Both the position numbers and the translations under genes were made by a program. Positions 32,066 through 41,246 of a stretch of DNA of 64,000 nt are shown piece by piece (the first letter of the stretch is position 1; each line of letters opens with the position of its first letter). The notes beneath the pieces are model-generated. The model was not told where the DNA came from, did not search any database, and saw nothing but the letters and a program-made list of their open reading frames with translations. The stretch comes from Bin34 sp965219935 (GTDB lineage Bacteria > Chloroflexota > Anaerolineae > Caldilineales > Caldilineaceae): contig CBDCOU010000003.1 of the NCBI GenBank assembly GCA_965219935.1, forward strand, positions 1,984,001 through 2,048,000, in the 5' to 3' direction.

Positions 32066-34570
32066 GTGGTGTCCAAGTTTTCAGTAAAGCTCCCAACCCG
32101 AATTCTGGCTACGAGCCTGTGCCTGCTATTGACTGTGGCATTGCCCGTTGTGGCCCTTGAATCCCCGTCCGAGCCCCTGCCCATCGGGGCCAAGGCTCGT
32201 CTGGGGCGGGGTAAGGTTGTAACCGTGCGGCTTTCACCTGACGGCACCCGCCTGGCAGTTATGAGCGGCATAAGTACTTGGCTGTATGACGCACGGACCT
32301 ACGATGCCGTGTCTCTGCTCACAGGTCCTACGAATGCATACAGTTTGGCCTTCAGTCCAGACAACCGGACCCTGACCGGTACAAACGCCAACACCGTCTA
32401 CCTGTGGGATGCGGCCACGGGCGCCCTCCGACACACCTTCGAGCACCAAGGGAGTGACCTCCGCGTCGTGAAGTTCAGCCCCGATGGGCGGGCTTTGGTT
32501 AGCGGCAGTTGGGACGGCACCGTCCACCTGTGGGACGTGACCACCGGCACTCTACAACGCACCCTGGAGGGACATACGGGTGAGATCTACAGCTTGACCT
32601 TCAGTCCCGACGGCCGGATCCTAGCTGCCACGAGTGGCAATCGCAATGTCGTCTATCTGTGGGATGTGGCCACAGGCACCCTCCGGCATACCCTAGAAGG
32701 CCATGCGGATGGCGTCGCCAGAGTGGTGTTCAGTCCCGACAGCCGGCTCCTCGCGAGTGCCAGTTGGGACGGTGCCATCCGTCTATGGGACGTGGTTACG
32801 GGCACCCTCCGGCACGACTTGAATGGCGATTCCCAACGGCTCTGGCACGTGGCTTTCAGCCCCGATGGCCGAACCCTAGCCAGTTGGCATGGCACGATTG
32901 TCCTCTTGTGGGATGCAACCGCGGGCAACCTCCGTCATACCCTGGAAGTCCATCGGGGTGTCACCACGGTGGTGTTCAGTCCTGATGGCCACACCCTCGC
33001 CAGTGGCGGCGCTGACTACAACATCCGTCTGTGGGATGCGGTTACGGGTACCCTCCAGCACACCCTGAAGTTCTCGGGAACGACCAGTATGTTGGCCTTC
33101 AGTTCCGATGGCCAAACCCTGGTCCATGACACTCATTACGATGTCCATCTGTGGGACCCGGCCGCGGGCATCCTCCGGCACACGCTGACAGGTACCGGAA
33201 TCAGAGCGTTCGACGGTCGGACCCTGGTTAGTGTGGACAACAATGACACCATCCGCCTGTGGGACGCGGTTACGGGTACTCTCCAGCACACCCTAAAGGG
33301 CTATATGAGACCAGTCCATAGCGTGGCGTTCGGTCCCGACAGCCGGGTCCTGGCCATTGGTGCTGGCGATGACACCGTCCGCCTGTGGAACATGGCCGCG
33401 GACGTTCCCCGGCACACCTTGGAGGGCCATACAGGATTGATTACCAGCGTGGCGTTCAGTCCTCACGGCCGGACCCTGGCCAGCGGCAGTTTGGATGGCA
33501 CCGTTCGCCTGTGGGACACAGTCAGGGGTACCTCCCGATACATTCTGGCAAGCCTTTGGGAGAGGGTTTTGAGCGTAGCGTTCAGCCCGGACGGGCAGAC
33601 CCTGGCTATTGCGGGGCGAGACGGTTATCGTTTGGACGGTACTGTCCGTCTCTGGGATCCGGCCACGGGCAGGCTTCGACACACCCTGCAGGGCCATAGT
33701 GAGGAATTTGTCCACAGCGTGGCGTTTGGTCCGGATAGCCGGACCCTCGCCAGTGGCGGCCGGGATCGGACTGTCCGTCTGTGGGACGCGGCCATTCGTA
33801 GCCTCCGTCACACACAGGAGGGCCATGGGGATCCTGTCCGCAGCGTGGCATTCAGCCCCGATGGCCGGACCCTGGCCAGCAGTAGTGACGACCATACCAT
33901 CCGCCTTTGGAACGCGACCACGGGTGACTTCCGACACACCTTGGAAGGCCATGCGGATGCGGTCCACAGCGTCGTGTTCAGTCCCGACGGCCGGACCTTG
34001 GCCAGCGGCAGTGCGGACCACACCGTCCGCCTGTGGGACGCGGCCACGGGTACCCTTCAGTACATCCTAGAAGGCCATATGGATCGGGTCTACAGCGTGG
34101 CGTTCAGTCCCGACGGCCACACCCTGGCCAGTGGCAGTCTGGATGGCACAGTCCTGTTGTGGGATGTGGTTTCGGATGCCGTCGCGGGGAACTTTCTCAA
34201 CTTGGAAACCGATCCAGGCGGACGCTGGGAGGTGTGGAGGAGCGGGACGACAGTCACGGTCCGCTTCAGCAGCCAGCGCGCACCGGTGCAATACTACGCG
34301 CGGCAGGACCCGCGGCCGCAGTTCGTGCTACCGCCGGGCTTCCGACCCGCGCGTCATGTGACGCACACCGTAACGGGTACGCAGGTCCACGAGGATGGGA
34401 CCCCGGTGCCGAACGCACAGCCGGCAACCTTTGACCTGACTATCGGCCCGAACGGTGAAATGCGCTACATAGACAACCCGAAGTTGGACGGCCTAGGCTA
34501 CGTGGGCTACCGCGTAGCGCGCCTGACTTGGCAGACCCACGAGGCCCCGGAGCCCCCAGCCAATAGGTGA
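32066..34570 (+). CDS. Secreted WD40-repeat protein
   Basis: An 834-residue protein starting with GTG, seven bases after AAGGAGG. Residues 1-33 form a Sec signal (ILATSLCLLLTVALPVVALE). About 16 WD-like units follow to residue 715, with consensus VAFSPDGRTLASGSxDGTVR then LWDAATGTLRHTLEGH, probably two beta-propellers. The last 115 residues are a different domain (LNLETDPGGRWEVWRSG onward) of unknown type. Export suggests an extracellular or surface scaffold. The repeats are alike at the DNA level, so it could expand or contract by recombination. Confidence 0.88.
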   Translation: MVSKFSVKLPTRILATSLCLLLTVALPVVALESPSEPLPIGAKARLGRGKVVTVRLSPDGTRLAVMSGISTWLYDARTYDAVSLLTGPTNAYSLAFSPDNRTLTGTNANTVYLWDAATGALRHTFEHQGSDLRVVKFSPDGRALVSGSWDGTVHLWDVTTGTLQRTLEGHTGEIYSLTFSPDGRILAATSGNRNVVYLWDVATGTLRHTLEGHADGVARVVFSPDSRLLASASWDGAIRLWDVVTGTLRHDLNGDSQRLWHVAFSPDGRTLASWHGTIVLLWDATAGNLRHTLEVHRGVTTVVFSPDGHTLASGGADYNIRLWDAVTGTLQHTLKFSGTTSMLAFSSDGQTLVHDTHYDVHLWDPAAGILRHTLTGTGIRAFDGRTLVSVDNNDTIRLWDAVTGTLQHTLKGYMRPVHSVAFGPDSRVLAIGAGDDTVRLWNMAADVPRHTLEGHTGLITSVAFSPHGRTLASGSLDGTVRLWDTVRGTSRYILASLWERVLSVAFSPDGQTLAIAGRDGYRLDGTVRLWDPATGRLRHTLQGHSEEFVHSVAFGPDSRTLASGGRDRTVRLWDAAIRSLRHTQEGHGDPVRSVAFSPDGRTLASSSDDHTIRLWNATTGDFRHTLEGHADAVHSVVFSPDGRTLASGSADHTVRLWDAATGTLQYILEGHMDRVYSVAFSPDGHTLASGSLDGTVLLWDVVSDAVAGNFLNLETDPGGRWEVWRSGTTVTVRFSSQRAPVQYYARQDPRPQFVLPPGFRPARHVTHTVTGTQVHEDGTPVPNAQPATFDLTIGPNGEMRYIDNPKLDGLGYVGYRVARLTWQTHEAPEPPANR

Positions 34571-34643
34571 AACAGGACCGTAGCCGGATGGGTTGCCGCT
34601 ACCGTCGCCGGCGCCTCAAACTGCATCAAGTACAACTGCAATA

Positions 34644-35564
34644 TTAAATGGCTGCGTCGCGGCCCCGATCCCAGGCGGGATCCTCGACAATCTCCTCGGC
34701 AACCGTAAACCGTTCGTCCGCGGACTGGACCAGGCGGCCGGTCACGACCCGGGGATCGTGCTGAAACACAAGCAACGGGTTCTTCTCCAGAATTTGCGTG
34801 CGCAGCCGCTTTTTGGCTTCCATGCTGAGAAGCGGCAACTCGTCGAAGGCGGGCACCCAGGGAAGCCGTTCCAGGTGCACGGCAAAGTTGGCGGCATCCC
34901 CTAGGAACAGCAGGCTTTCCCCCTCGGACTCAACCCAGACAACCTGCAGCGACTCCGTGTGTCCGGCCGCGGTCTCGGTGCGCACATGGGGGCCGAAGTC
35001 GTGGCCCCCCATGACCATGCGCAGCTGGCCGGTGCCGGTCAGCACCTGCCAGTTGTCGGGATAGTAGGTGGCCACGGTCCGCTCGTTGGGATGGGTGGCG
35101 GCGTCGTATTCCCGGCCCTGGACGATGTACACGGCGTTGCGAAAGACCGGCTCGACGGGACCGCCTTCGACCTGATCCCGCCATCGCGTCATGCCGCCCG
35201 CGTGATCGGCGTGCAGGTGGGTCATGAGGACCGTGGTGACATCCTCCGGCACGAAGCCGGCGCGGGCCAGATCCGCGATCAGGCGATCCCGCTCCGGCGG
35301 CAGGCCGTAGCGCTTGCGCAACCGGGCATCGAACTTGTCGCCGTGGCCCGTGTCCACCAGGATTTTCTGATCCCCGGTTTCGATCAACAGACAGCGTACG
35401 TCCACCGGAATCATGTTGCGGGCATCCGGTTGTACGACCCGCTCCCATAGGATGCGCGGAACCACCCCGAAAAACGCCCCGCCGTCCGACCGATGCTTGC
35501 CGTCGGAAAGGATGTGACAGGTCGTTTCACCGACTTGCAAGCGAGGGGGAGCCGTGCCGGCCAT
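34644..35564 (-). CDS. MBL-fold metallo-hydrolase
   Basis: A 306-residue metallo-beta-lactamase-fold enzyme. The metal-binding motif HLHADHAGG is complete, with later ligands in AAGHTESLQVV, FLGDAANF and the final VFQHDP. The pattern resembles lactonase-like or N-acyl homoserine lactone hydrolases, but the substrate is uncertain. The ATG at 35564 follows GGAGGAATTTGC. It is divergent from the HAD gene. Confidence 0.85.
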   Translation of the reverse strand: MAGTAPPRLQVGETTCHILSDGKHRSDGGAFFGVVPRILWERVVQPDARNMIPVDVRCLLIETGDQKILVDTGHGDKFDARLRKRYGLPPERDRLIADLARAGFVPEDVTTVLMTHLHADHAGGMTRWRDQVEGGPVEPVFRNAVYIVQGREYDAATHPNERTVATYYPDNWQVLTGTGQLRMVMGGHDFGPHVRTETAAGHTESLQVVWVESEGESLLFLGDAANFAVHLERLPWVPAFDELPLLSMEAKKRLRTQILEKNPLLVFQHDPRVVTGRLVQSADERFTVAEEIVEDPAWDRGRDAAI

Positions 35565-35665
35565 GCAAATTCCTCCGGTCCACAGTCACGGATGGTGTGG
35601 GACTACGCCAATCAAGGATTCGATTATAGGGCCGGTCCTCGGCTTCGGCCGGCCCAAGCCACCTA

Positions 35666-35671
35666 TATAAT
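35666..35671 (+). promoter_or_regulatory. TATAAT -10 box of the HAD gene
   Basis: A perfect TATAAT lies 23 bases before the ATG at 35694. The -35 region is weak. A 7-bp inverted repeat (GGGCCGG to CCGGCCC, about 35629-35655) sits just upstream. Confidence 0.4.
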
Positions 35672-35693
35672 TCTGTCTACTCCGAGCGTGTTC

Positions 35694-36572
35694 ATGACTT
35701 GGGAACCGTTTCCCCCACCGATGCACCAAGCCCCGTTCCCATCCGCACGCGGCGACGCAGACGGAATTACAACCCTCCAGGAGTTGATGGCCGCCCGCGA
35801 AGGGCAAGGCCCGCGGTTGCTGGCCGGCATCATCTTCGACTTCGACCATACGCTGGCGTTTCTGGACCGTCCGCACGAGGACCTGATGGCCGAGGGCGCG
35901 CGCATGGCCCAGGCCTATATGGAACAGAGCGGGATGGAACTGTTTCCGGATTTCTGGGAGCAGATCATCAGTGCCCGTCAGTTCGCCCAGGAGAAGTCGG
36001 AGGAGGAAGCCGAAGAACACATCGCCAACGACACCATGAGCTTCCTGCTCCAGTTTTGCGGCTACCCGGCCAGCAAGATGGATAGCCAGATTCTGACCAT
36101 GTCCGTCGACCTTTTCTATGCACCCGAGATGCACGGCTGGCGCCTGTACGACGGCGTTGGGGCCGCCCTGGACCGCCTGCGACAGCTGGACGTGAACCTG
36201 GCGATCGTGGCCAACCATCCGTGCGAGCGCGTGTTTCAGCGAATCGTGGACTACCTGGAACTCCGCCAGTGGTTCGATGTGGTCCTGTGCAGCGCCAGCG
36301 TGGAGTGGCGCAAACCCTCGCCGGAGATCTTCACACCGGTACTGGACCGATGGCAGCTGCAACCCTATGAAGTGGCCGTGGTGGGCGACAGCCTGCGCCA
36401 CGATGTCGGCGGCGGGGCAGACTTGGGAACGATGACGATGCACTGTGACCTGGGCACAACCGATCGTCAAACGGCATACGACAACCAACAACTGGCCCGC
36501 CGGGTCCGCCCCGACGCGACCCTGACGGACTGGCGGCAGTTCATGGACCTGGTACAGCCGTGGCTGTACTGA
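35694..36572 (+). CDS. HAD-superfamily hydrolase
   Basis: A 292-residue haloacid-dehalogenase-type phosphatase. Motif I is IIFDFDHTLAFLD (DxDxT), motif II LAIVANHP, motif III around WRKPSPEIF and motif IV VVGDSLRHDVGGG. A helical cap lies between motifs I and II. The substrate is unknown. The ATG at 35694 is preferred; 35721 is the alternative. The gene overlaps the following Nudix gene by 13 bases, so the two may act together in clearing nucleotide or sugar phosphates. Confidence 0.83.
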   Translation: MTWEPFPPPMHQAPFPSARGDADGITTLQELMAAREGQGPRLLAGIIFDFDHTLAFLDRPHEDLMAEGARMAQAYMEQSGMELFPDFWEQIISARQFAQEKSEEEAEEHIANDTMSFLLQFCGYPASKMDSQILTMSVDLFYAPEMHGWRLYDGVGAALDRLRQLDVNLAIVANHPCERVFQRIVDYLELRQWFDVVLCSASVEWRKPSPEIFTPVLDRWQLQPYEVAVVGDSLRHDVGGGADLGTMTMHCDLGTTDRQTAYDNQQLARRVRPDATLTDWRQFMDLVQPWLY

Positions 36573-37075
36573 AGCCTCGTTCCTCCGACGCGTCCGAGCC
36601 GGCGACGCCGACCGACCGGCGACATCCGCAGTTCCCGATGGTGGGCGTGGGTGCGGTGGTGTTCGACCTGCTGGATCGGGTACTGCTGGTCCAGCGCGGC
36701 AACCCGCCCCACGAGGAGCAGTGGGGGCTGCCCGGCGGATTGGTGGAACTGGGCGAGAACCTGCACGACGCGCTGCGCCGCGAACTGCGCGAGGAAACCG
36801 CCATCGAGGTCCAAATCCTGGATCAGATTGGGGTCTATGAACCAATCATCCGCGACCGGGATCAAACCGTCCTGTACCACTATGTGGTGATTGACTACCT
36901 GTGCCGTTGGCAGGCCGGTGAACTGACCCCGGGCGACGATGCGCGCGCGGCGGCGTGGGTCAGCGCCCACAATCTGGAACGCTACGGACTCGCGGAGACC
37001 GCGGAAGGCATGATCAAGGCCGGCCGCAACCGACTGGTTGCCATCGAGGCCGCCAAGCGCGGTGTTGGCGGTTAG
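36560..37075 (+). CDS. NUDIX hydrolase
   Basis: A 171-residue hydrolase with a full Nudix box, GGLVELGENLHDALRRELREE, matching Gx5Ex7REUxEE. The strand GVGAVVFDLLDRVLLVQRG and HEEQWGLPGG resemble ADP-ribose pyrophosphatases of the type often called NUDIX near nicotinate metabolism. The GTG start at 36560 overlaps the HAD gene; the ATG at 36638 would cut off the first 26 residues but keep the fold. Confidence 0.87.
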   Translation: MAVLKPRSSDASEPATPTDRRHPQFPMVGVGAVVFDLLDRVLLVQRGNPPHEEQWGLPGGLVELGENLHDALRRELREETAIEVQILDQIGVYEPIIRDRDQTVLYHYVVIDYLCRWQAGELTPGDDARAAAWVSAHNLERYGLAETAEGMIKAGRNRLVAIEAAKRGVGG

Positions 37076-37507
37076 GCTTGCATGTGTGTTTTGGATACCG
37101 CCCCCTCCGTAGCAGTCCGGCACCACCCAAGCAAACCCACGCAAGTTCTACTTGGGTGGGCTTGATCGAGATAGTACTTTTCGCCGGCAACCGCCGTCCG
37201 GAAGGCCCACACACAGTTGCCATCCGCGGAATTTGTAGTGTCAGGTGTTTGGCAGATTGCGGATTAGCCATGGTGGATGTGCCCGCTTCGTGTGTTCATG
37301 TGGCGACACAATCGCGAACTTGACCAGACCCAGGCCATATGCAACCAACAACCGAGCCGGCGGCACGACATAGACAATGCAGAAGGCCGGCGAAACAATG
37401 CACCATGCTGGTAACATCGACATTGTACGCAGCCAGTTCCCTGAAACATGGGACGGCTCCGTGCTCTGCGCCGAACCGCTTTTCGGCATTGTTGTCAGGA
37501 GACATCA
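37076..37507. other. Gene-free stretch after the Nudix gene
   Basis: About 430 bases. A stem of 9 bp (37123-37131 with 37151-37159, CCACCCAAG and its complement) could end the HAD-Nudix transcript. The rest shows no known gene; it ends with the AGGAGA ribosome-binding site of the next gene. Confidence 0.45.
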
Positions 37508-38224
37508 ATGCCGAGAAACAGCAAGAAATCCTATTCTCCCGGATCCAGGCAGGATGAGGAGAGTCTGCAGTCCACCATTCTCAACTGGATGGAGCAGCAT
37601 CGACCAGACCTGTTGTGCATCCACATCCCCAACGGTGCGATCCGTACACATCGGGAACGTTGCCGCATGCTGGAGCAAGGCATGGTGCCCGGCATGCCAG
37701 ATCTGCTGTTGATAGATACCGAAGGCCGGCACGGTTACATGGAAGTCAAGACCGATCGCGGAGCCCTGTCCATGACGCAGTGGGATATCCGAGAGGAACT
37801 GGTGAAGCGGCAGGTACCGTGGGCTCTGGTCAGATCAGTGGAAGACGTGGAACGGACCCTGACCACCTGGGAATGGGAAGCACCGGCAACCCTTGTGGAC
37901 AAAGAAAGCGTTTTGCCGGATTGGCCGCAACGGGCCGAGACCCTGCCGAGTCTGTTGCGCAGGGCCGTGACAGAACTGTCCTGGGCGGAGCCGGTGGAAA
38001 TCTCCACCATGTACGGAGACAACTGGGCCCGGCATCTGGCACCTGCACCAGAGGAGTTCCGTGAGCTGTGGCAGGAGTACAGGCAGGACCTCAAGGCGGC
38101 GGGTATTGTTCTCAAACGAGAGCGGAGCCAAGGCTGGATAGGCATTTGGTACTACTACGCCAAGGGAGAGAACCCCGACGCAGTCAGTGCACCGACCGAA
38201 GAATCGCCTCCATCCGTTCCGTGA
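37508..38224 (+). CDS. VRR-NUC domain nuclease with extra C-terminal domain
   Basis: A 238-residue protein. Residues 15-115 match the VRR-NUC fold: ESLQSTILNWMEQ, then HIPNGAIR, PGMPDLLLI (metal-binding Asp), GYMEVKTDRG (Glu and Lys), and WALVRSVEDVERTL. VRR-NUC are PD-(D/E)XK endonucleases of phages and restriction-like systems. Residues 140-225 are a second, unrecognised domain (ISTMYGDNWARHLAPAPEEF, RSQGWIGIWYYYA). No phage genes are adjacent; it looks like a cargo gene. AGGAGA precedes the ATG. Confidence 0.8.
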   Translation: MPRNSKKSYSPGSRQDEESLQSTILNWMEQHRPDLLCIHIPNGAIRTHRERCRMLEQGMVPGMPDLLLIDTEGRHGYMEVKTDRGALSMTQWDIREELVKRQVPWALVRSVEDVERTLTTWEWEAPATLVDKESVLPDWPQRAETLPSLLRRAVTELSWAEPVEISTMYGDNWARHLAPAPEEFRELWQEYRQDLKAAGIVLKRERSQGWIGIWYYYAKGENPDAVSAPTEESPPSVP

Positions 38225-38523
38225 CCCTGCGGGACTGCCGTGGGCAGGACACAGGATTTTGCGGCACCATTCCCGCGGCTCCACCCGCACACTGGCGTGC
38301 CGGACAGGGCAACCGCGACAACGCAACAGAACCCCGGCAGGTACCGGATGTTGTCAGTCGCCAAGCAGGATCATGCGCAACCGAGACCACACAAGGCATG
38401 GGGATTGACACGTGCGACCTGCCCCAATGCCAATCCGCAAGGGAGCCACGGGTCCTGGAACAGGGACGGGACCGGAGCCCCTTTCGGGATGGATGGCTCC
38501 GGCCTCCCATTGGCCCAAAGACG

Positions 38524-39531
38524 CTAGTGCTGAAACCGCTGCAAAACCGTGGCGATATCAGGCCATTCGGTCCAGGGTGTCTGGCCCAGTTCCCGTACAA
38601 AAGCCTGGTACTCCGCGGGCGTCGGATGCAGACTGCGGGCCAAGTCCAGCAACGCCTCGCGCTTGCCTTCGGCTTTCCCAATCTCCATGCCCCTGGCTTC
38701 CCCAATCTCCATGCCTTCGGCTTTCCCGATCTTCATGCCTTCGGCTTTCCCGATCTCCATGCCCCTGGCCTCAAGATGCCGAGCCATTTCCACCCAGTTC
38801 CCTGTAACCGGATCCTGGCACTGGAAGCCCTGTTCGGGATGGGTCCGGATACGGGTCCGCAACACCGGCGACCAGGCTTCCCGGTTGGCTCCCGCCTCCA
38901 CCGCGATCCACGCCCCGGCCTCCGTGCGTTGATAGCCGAACATGGGATGCCGGTCACTCGGGGAACAAATCCAGTATTCCGCCACACCCATCAAATCGTA
39001 GATGACCGGATTGTCCTCGCGATCCTTGGGCTCGGTGGAAGGCGAGAGACATTCCAGGACCAGCAGGGGCGCCCCCTGTTCCCGCCAGGACACAGACCGG
39101 TCGGGGGCAATCACGGTCCCCGCAGGCCACAGCGCCAAATCCGGCTCAATCCGGTGCCGGGAACGGGTTAGGCCGGAATGCGCCGGCAACCCCTCCAGAT
39201 CCAGAATCATGACTTCCCGCGTGACGGGACAGTGCTGCTCACGCAGGTCCAGGAACGTTTCCAGATTGCGGCCGGCCCGGTCCAGGAACACGGAGTGTTC
39301 CGGCAAGGAGGACAACCTTACCTCTAGTTCAATGTAATAAGGATCGGTGGTGAAGAACTCATCGTATTCATGGTGTTCCAAGTCATAGGCGTAGCCGGGG
39401 TCGTAGTGCCACAGGGCCCGCAACCAAGCCGGATGGCGAACCGGCACCACCACCCCATTGTCCGTCTTGTCCCCGGTCGTTTCCTGAAGAGGGGTGTCTC
39501 GTACCGGAGCCACGGAGGAAGCAGTTGCCAT
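38524..39531 (-). CDS. Uma2-family endonuclease with C-terminal octapeptide repeats
   Basis: A 335-residue protein of the Uma2/DUF820 PD-(D/E)XK family. The catalytic core shows IEPDLALWPAG, LLVLECLSPSTEPKD and VAEYWICSP. An N-terminal extension has WHYDPGYAYDLEHHEYDEF then TTDPYYIE, shared with the second Uma2 gene here. The C-terminus has tandem GMEIGKAE octapeptides that may form a coiled or helical tail. The ATG at 39531 follows AGAGGA; the frame is open further upstream. Cellular role unknown; the family is strongly expanded in Chloroflexota and cyanobacteria. Confidence 0.82.
   Translation of the reverse strand: MATASSVAPVRDTPLQETTGDKTDNGVVVPVRHPAWLRALWHYDPGYAYDLEHHEYDEFFTTDPYYIELEVRLSSLPEHSVFLDRAGRNLETFLDLREQHCPVTREVMILDLEGLPAHSGLTRSRHRIEPDLALWPAGTVIAPDRSVSWREQGAPLLVLECLSPSTEPKDREDNPVIYDLMGVAEYWICSPSDRHPMFGYQRTEAGAWIAVEAGANREAWSPVLRTRIRTHPEQGFQCQDPVTGNWVEMARHLEARGMEIGKAEGMKIGKAEGMEIGEARGMEIGKAEGKREALLDLARSLHPTPAEYQAFVRELGQTPWTEWPDIATVLQRFQH
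38668..38763 (-). repeat. Four 24-bp tandem repeats inside the Uma2 gene
   Basis: Units at 38668-38691, 38692-38715, 38716-38739 and 38740-38763 differ at only a few bases and encode the repeated GMEIGKAE/GMKIGKAE octapeptide. Copy number could change by slippage without breaking the frame. Confidence 0.9.
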
Positions 39532-39795
39532 CGGATTCCTCTGCATAGGCATTGTCGTAGGACGCAGTGTACTACGGGCTTTGACACCGGCTCCGGGGAC
39601 GAAGGGGCTTGTCCACCGCGGCGGACAGGGCCGCCGAGGCACGAAGCGGAATGCCGATCCTGACGAAGGGGACCGGATATGACGGAAACGCCCCACACCC
39701 ATGAACAACCCACCTCCCCATTGCACGAAAAGCAGGCGGCCAGTGTTCGCCGCCCGCAATCCCGGCTAAAGAGTGGGGTATCCGCAAACCTACCG

Positions 39796-40959
39796 TCAGA
39801 CGGCCGCGGACAGCGAAGCCTCGATCTCGGGCCGAATCAAATCGAAGTAGGCGTAGTTCAGGCGCTTGATGGCCGGGGCATCCAGAACCGGCACCGGCAC
39901 CTCATCCTTGTCGACCAGCGTCCGAAAACGCCTGGTCTCGAACCGGATGTCTTCCTTGATGTACGGCGCCTGGAAGGAGATGGCGCGGGAAAAGACCTTC
40001 TCGATGGCGCTCATGCGCGTCTTGGCAAACACGGACTCGTCGACCATCTCCAGGCCGCTGATACCAAGGGATGCCTCCATCACGTCCACGATGTCCTGCA
40101 TCACCGGAGCATCCTCGTTGACCAGGTTGAACACCTTGAGCTCCCGATTGCAGAGCTCGGAACGGGCCGCCAAGGCCACCATGCTGTCGATGACGTAGTC
40201 GATGGGGACCAGGTTGAGACGCATGGCCGGGTTGGCCTCGAAACGCAGTGGAACCCTGTGGTCCCAGGCATCGCCCAGCTTTTGACGACGCATCAGGAAG
40301 AGCTTGTACATCGTGCCGATGACTTGGTAGTACCCGGAGTGATTCACAGACCGCGTATCTTCGCAACCGACGATGATGGCGGGCCGCAACACGGTTACAT
40401 CCAGATCCTCCTGCTGCTGGATCCGGGCCATGTCCAGCTCGACCTTGTGCTTGGACCACTCGTACAGGCCCCGATAGTCCGGTGTGGACTCCACCACCCG
40501 CTCGGGTACGATGCCCTGAAGGCGCCCGGAGGAGTATGCGGTGCTGACATGCATGTACCTGGGCCGTTCCCGGTCGCCGTTGAGGCCGAGGGTGGTCAGG
40601 ATCATGTTGCGCGATCCCTGGATGTTGATCGCCTCGATCTCGGCCAGATCGCGCTTGCGGAACTTGAAGGTGACCGCAGAATGCCAAGTGATGTCGATGT
40701 GCTCGTCGGTGGCCGCCCTGAGGCCCGACACCAGTTCGTCCGTGGTTTGGGTCACGTCGCCGGCAAACACCAACAGATTGTCCAGCGGCAACTCCCGGTC
40801 GGAACCTATTGCCTCCAGCACGGGCAGCAAACGGGCCCGCGCCGCCTCGTTGTCCGAGGCGCGGACCATAGTCACAACCCGGTCGCCCTCCAACAGCAGG
40901 CGGTGGGTCAAGTGGGAGCCGACAAATCCGGTGACGCCGGTTATGAAATGGGTAGTCAA
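39796..40959 (-). CDS. NAD-binding reductase of the thioester/fatty-acyl reductase type (NAD_binding_4)
   Basis: A 387-residue extended SDR. It opens THFITGVTGFVGSHLTHRLL (TGxxGxxG) and has the catalytic Tyr-Lys pair in YEWSKHKVELDM, with RLNLVPIDYVIDSMVAL in the substrate domain. This is the pattern of male-sterility/fatty acyl-CoA reductase and carboxylic acid reductase R-domains. It may reduce an acyl thioester or modify a polyketide or lipid. A TTG start at 40959, after TGGAGATC, gives the normal family N-terminus; the upstream ATG at 41001 has no ribosome-binding site. Confidence 0.82.
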   Translation of the reverse strand: MTTHFITGVTGFVGSHLTHRLLLEGDRVVTMVRASDNEAARARLLPVLEAIGSDRELPLDNLLVFAGDVTQTTDELVSGLRAATDEHIDITWHSAVTFKFRKRDLAEIEAINIQGSRNMILTTLGLNGDRERPRYMHVSTAYSSGRLQGIVPERVVESTPDYRGLYEWSKHKVELDMARIQQQEDLDVTVLRPAIIVGCEDTRSVNHSGYYQVIGTMYKLFLMRRQKLGDAWDHRVPLRFEANPAMRLNLVPIDYVIDSMVALAARSELCNRELKVFNLVNEDAPVMQDIVDVMEASLGISGLEMVDESVFAKTRMSAIEKVFSRAISFQAPYIKEDIRFETRRFRTLVDKDEVPVPVLDAPAIKRLNYAYFDLIRPEIEASLSAAV

Positions 40960-41246
40960 TCCACGATCTCCAGAGCCGACCGCGACCAATTCCCGTCGCA
41001 TTCATGGCAAGCCGTGGCATTTTACTTCAGCGGCCGCCGTCAAGGGATATTCGGCCACCTGCGCCGCGGACCGGCAACCTCCCGAGACGAGTGCCGAAAT
41101 CAAGTGCCAACCACAGGCATCGTCGAAACCCGGGCCACTTCGCAACGAGGCCCGCGCCGGCCATGCCACTATCATGCCCGAGGCCGGTACGCAAGGCTGT
41201 CGGCCAGCCTGCTACGCTCGCACGGCCCGTACACAGACCAGCCCGA

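Noticed and set aside
38668..38763. Tandem 24-bp repeats as a CRISPR array
   Set aside because: The units are adjacent, have no spacers and encode an in-frame octapeptide.
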